A DNA stretch of 8,282 bases, from assembly GCA_024709185.1 (NCBI GenBank), contig JANJXE010000185.1, positions 1 through 8,282 of the forward strand, read 5' to 3'. Under the pieces are notes generated by a model, which did no database searches, was not told the origin of the DNA, and was given only the letters and a program-made list of their open reading frames with translations. This stretch comes from Paludibacter sp. (GTDB lineage: Bacteria > Bacteroidota > Bacteroidia > Bacteroidales > Paludibacteraceae). The position numbers and the translations under genes were made by a program. This document shows, one piece after another, positions 7,301 through 8,282 of the stretch (its first letter is position 1; each line of letters starts with the position of its first letter).

Positions 7301-8282
7301 TTAAAATTTAACCGATAAACCCAGTGATGTGGTACGCAGTGCCGAGTAGTTACCTTCATAGGTAGTACCACTGAACGACTGACGGGTATCAAGACCCTGA
7401 CGGGCAGTAAGTAACCACAGGTTGTCGGCTGTTGCATACAAGCGTACCGATTCGATTTTCAGTGAATTCAGCAGTCGTTTTGGTAATGTATAACCCAGGG
7501 TGATGTTCTTGATATTGAAATAAGAAGCATCAGTAAGGAAGCGGGTCGAACCTGCTGCTACGTTCTGATCGGAAGTAGAAACACGGGGAACATTCGTATC
7601 GGTATTGGTTGGAGTCCAGCGTTTGTAGATGTCCTTGTGCCAGTTAGAACCGAAGTTACCACCACTCATCAAACGAATGTAGGTTACATCACTAACCCAA
7701 CCACCCTGTTGGAAAGCTGTAGAGATGCTGAAGTCGAAACCATAGGCAGTAAGGTTGCTCGAGATACCTCCATACAAATCAGGTAAAGCTGATTTTCCGG
7801 TTTCATAGCGTTTTGCTTCTGCATAAACAGTAGTTGTCACCTTTTCAACTTCGTCGGTAGCAACACCCTGATCGTCCAGAATTGCCTGGTCTTTGTACCA
7901 CATTGATTTACCAGTTGCTGGATCTACTCCGGCAAATTCGTAATCGTAGAAGTCATATAGTGTACCTCCCAGTTTACGCCAGTAAGCACCTGCAATATAC
8001 CCTTCAGGATCTTTATCATCCGGAACCTTGGTTAATTCGTTCTTGTAGGTAGTAAGGTTGAGAGCCACATCCCATTTAATGTTGCGTGACTTAATAAGAT
8101 CTACAGTCAGTTCAATTTCAACTCCTGTATTCTTCATATCAATCTGGTTGTCCCAAATCCAGGTAGGAGTACCACCCGACGATGGAAGCGGTTTCTGATA
8201 AATCATGTCTTTGGTTTCCTTGATAAAGAAATCGGCTGTAAGGTTGATACGTTCCAGAAGGCCCAAATCGATACCCACGTTG
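7301..8282 (-). CDS. SusC/RagA-family TonB-dependent outer-membrane transporter, C-terminal part only
   Basis: The last ~327 residues of a TonB-dependent beta-barrel of the SusC/RagA class, which imports ligand across the outer membrane with its SusD partner. The frame is open to the window edge; the GTG at 8278 is an internal Val codon preceded by an Asn codon, not the start. The full protein would be about 1000 residues, so the signal peptide, any carboxypeptidase-like domain, the plug and much of the barrel lie outside. Recognisable SusC pieces include the MKNTGVEIEL strand, FAGVDPATGK, LPDLYGGISSNLTAYGFDFS, IYKRWTPTN, FLTDASYFNIKNITLGYTLPK split around its Asn-rich turn, VRLYATADNLW and a final LGLSVKF. 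The C-terminal Phe is the expected signal for the barrel assembly machinery. The 25-bp gap to the susD-like gene supports co-transcription, with susC first. The operon promoter and any sigma/anti-sigma or hybrid two-component regulator would lie beyond 8282. Confidence 0.94.
   Translation of the reverse strand, partial: NVGIDLGLLERINLTADFFIKETKDMIYQKPLPSSGGTPTWIWDNQIDMKNTGVEIELTVDLIKSRNIKWDVALNLTTYKNELTKVPDDKDPEGYIAGAYWRKLGGTLYDFYDYEFAGVDPATGKSMWYKDQAILDDQGVATDEVEKVTTTVYAEAKRYETGKSALPDLYGGISSNLTAYGFDFSISTAFQQGGWVSDVTYIRLMSGGNFGSNWHKDIYKRWTPTNTDTNVPRVSTSDQNVAAGSTRFLTDASYFNIKNITLGYTLPKRLLNSLKIESVRLYATADNLWLLTARQGLDTRQSFSGTTYEGNYSALRTTSLGLSVKF

Noticed and set aside
7301..8278. A complete 325-residue outer-membrane protein starting at the GTG at 8278
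   Set aside because: The frame continues past 8278 to the window edge, no signal peptide is present, and the content is the C-terminal barrel of a SusC-like protein.

Overview
The window looks like chromosomal DNA of a Bacteroidota member, probably order Bacteroidales. The grounds are an outer-membrane SusC/SusD pair followed by a surface lipoprotein, lipoproteins whose mature N-termini are acidic right after the lipobox cysteine, A-rich leaders without Shine-Dalgarno sequences, and moderate-to-low GC. Genus cannot be fixed from the sequence alone. About 96% of the window is coding: five genes, of which the first and last are cut by the window edges.

Region 1 (1-1406, + strand) is the C-terminal part (about 85%) of an oxygen-sensitive class I [4Fe-4S] fumarate hydratase; its start lies outside the window. 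It converges on region 2 (1445-4333, - strand), a complete exported single-chain M16 (pitrilysin/insulinase) zinc metallopeptidase of 962 residues. The 38-bp gap between them is almost entirely a perfect 42-bp AT-rich palindrome (1398-1439). The palindrome contains the fumarase stop codon and is built from phased heptads.

Region 3 (4431-8282, - strand) is the distal end of a sus-type nutrient uptake operon, read right to left: the C-terminal part of a SusC-like TonB-dependent transporter (7301-8282, cut by the window edge), a SusD-like lipoprotein (5782-7275), and an unrecognised lipoprotein in the SusE/SGBP position (4431-5723). That last protein has an FN3-like module followed by two copies of a ~130-residue domain. 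The susD-susE gap holds a strong hairpin without a U-tract, and the operon ends at a clear intrinsic terminator (4378-4409) that separates it from the M16 gene.

Functionally, SusC and SusD would form a lidded outer-membrane importer, and the duplicated-domain lipoprotein is probably an accessory surface ligand-binding protein. No glycoside hydrolase, polysaccharide lyase, sulfatase or regulator lies in the window, so the substrate (glycan or peptide) cannot be named. The fumarase is central metabolism and unrelated to the operon. I found no RNA genes, CRISPR arrays, insertion sequences, integrase or phage genes, and no intergenic stretch over about 100 bp. The least explained items are the phased palindrome and the duplicated domain of the SusE-position protein; nothing here amounts to a clearly new multi-gene system.
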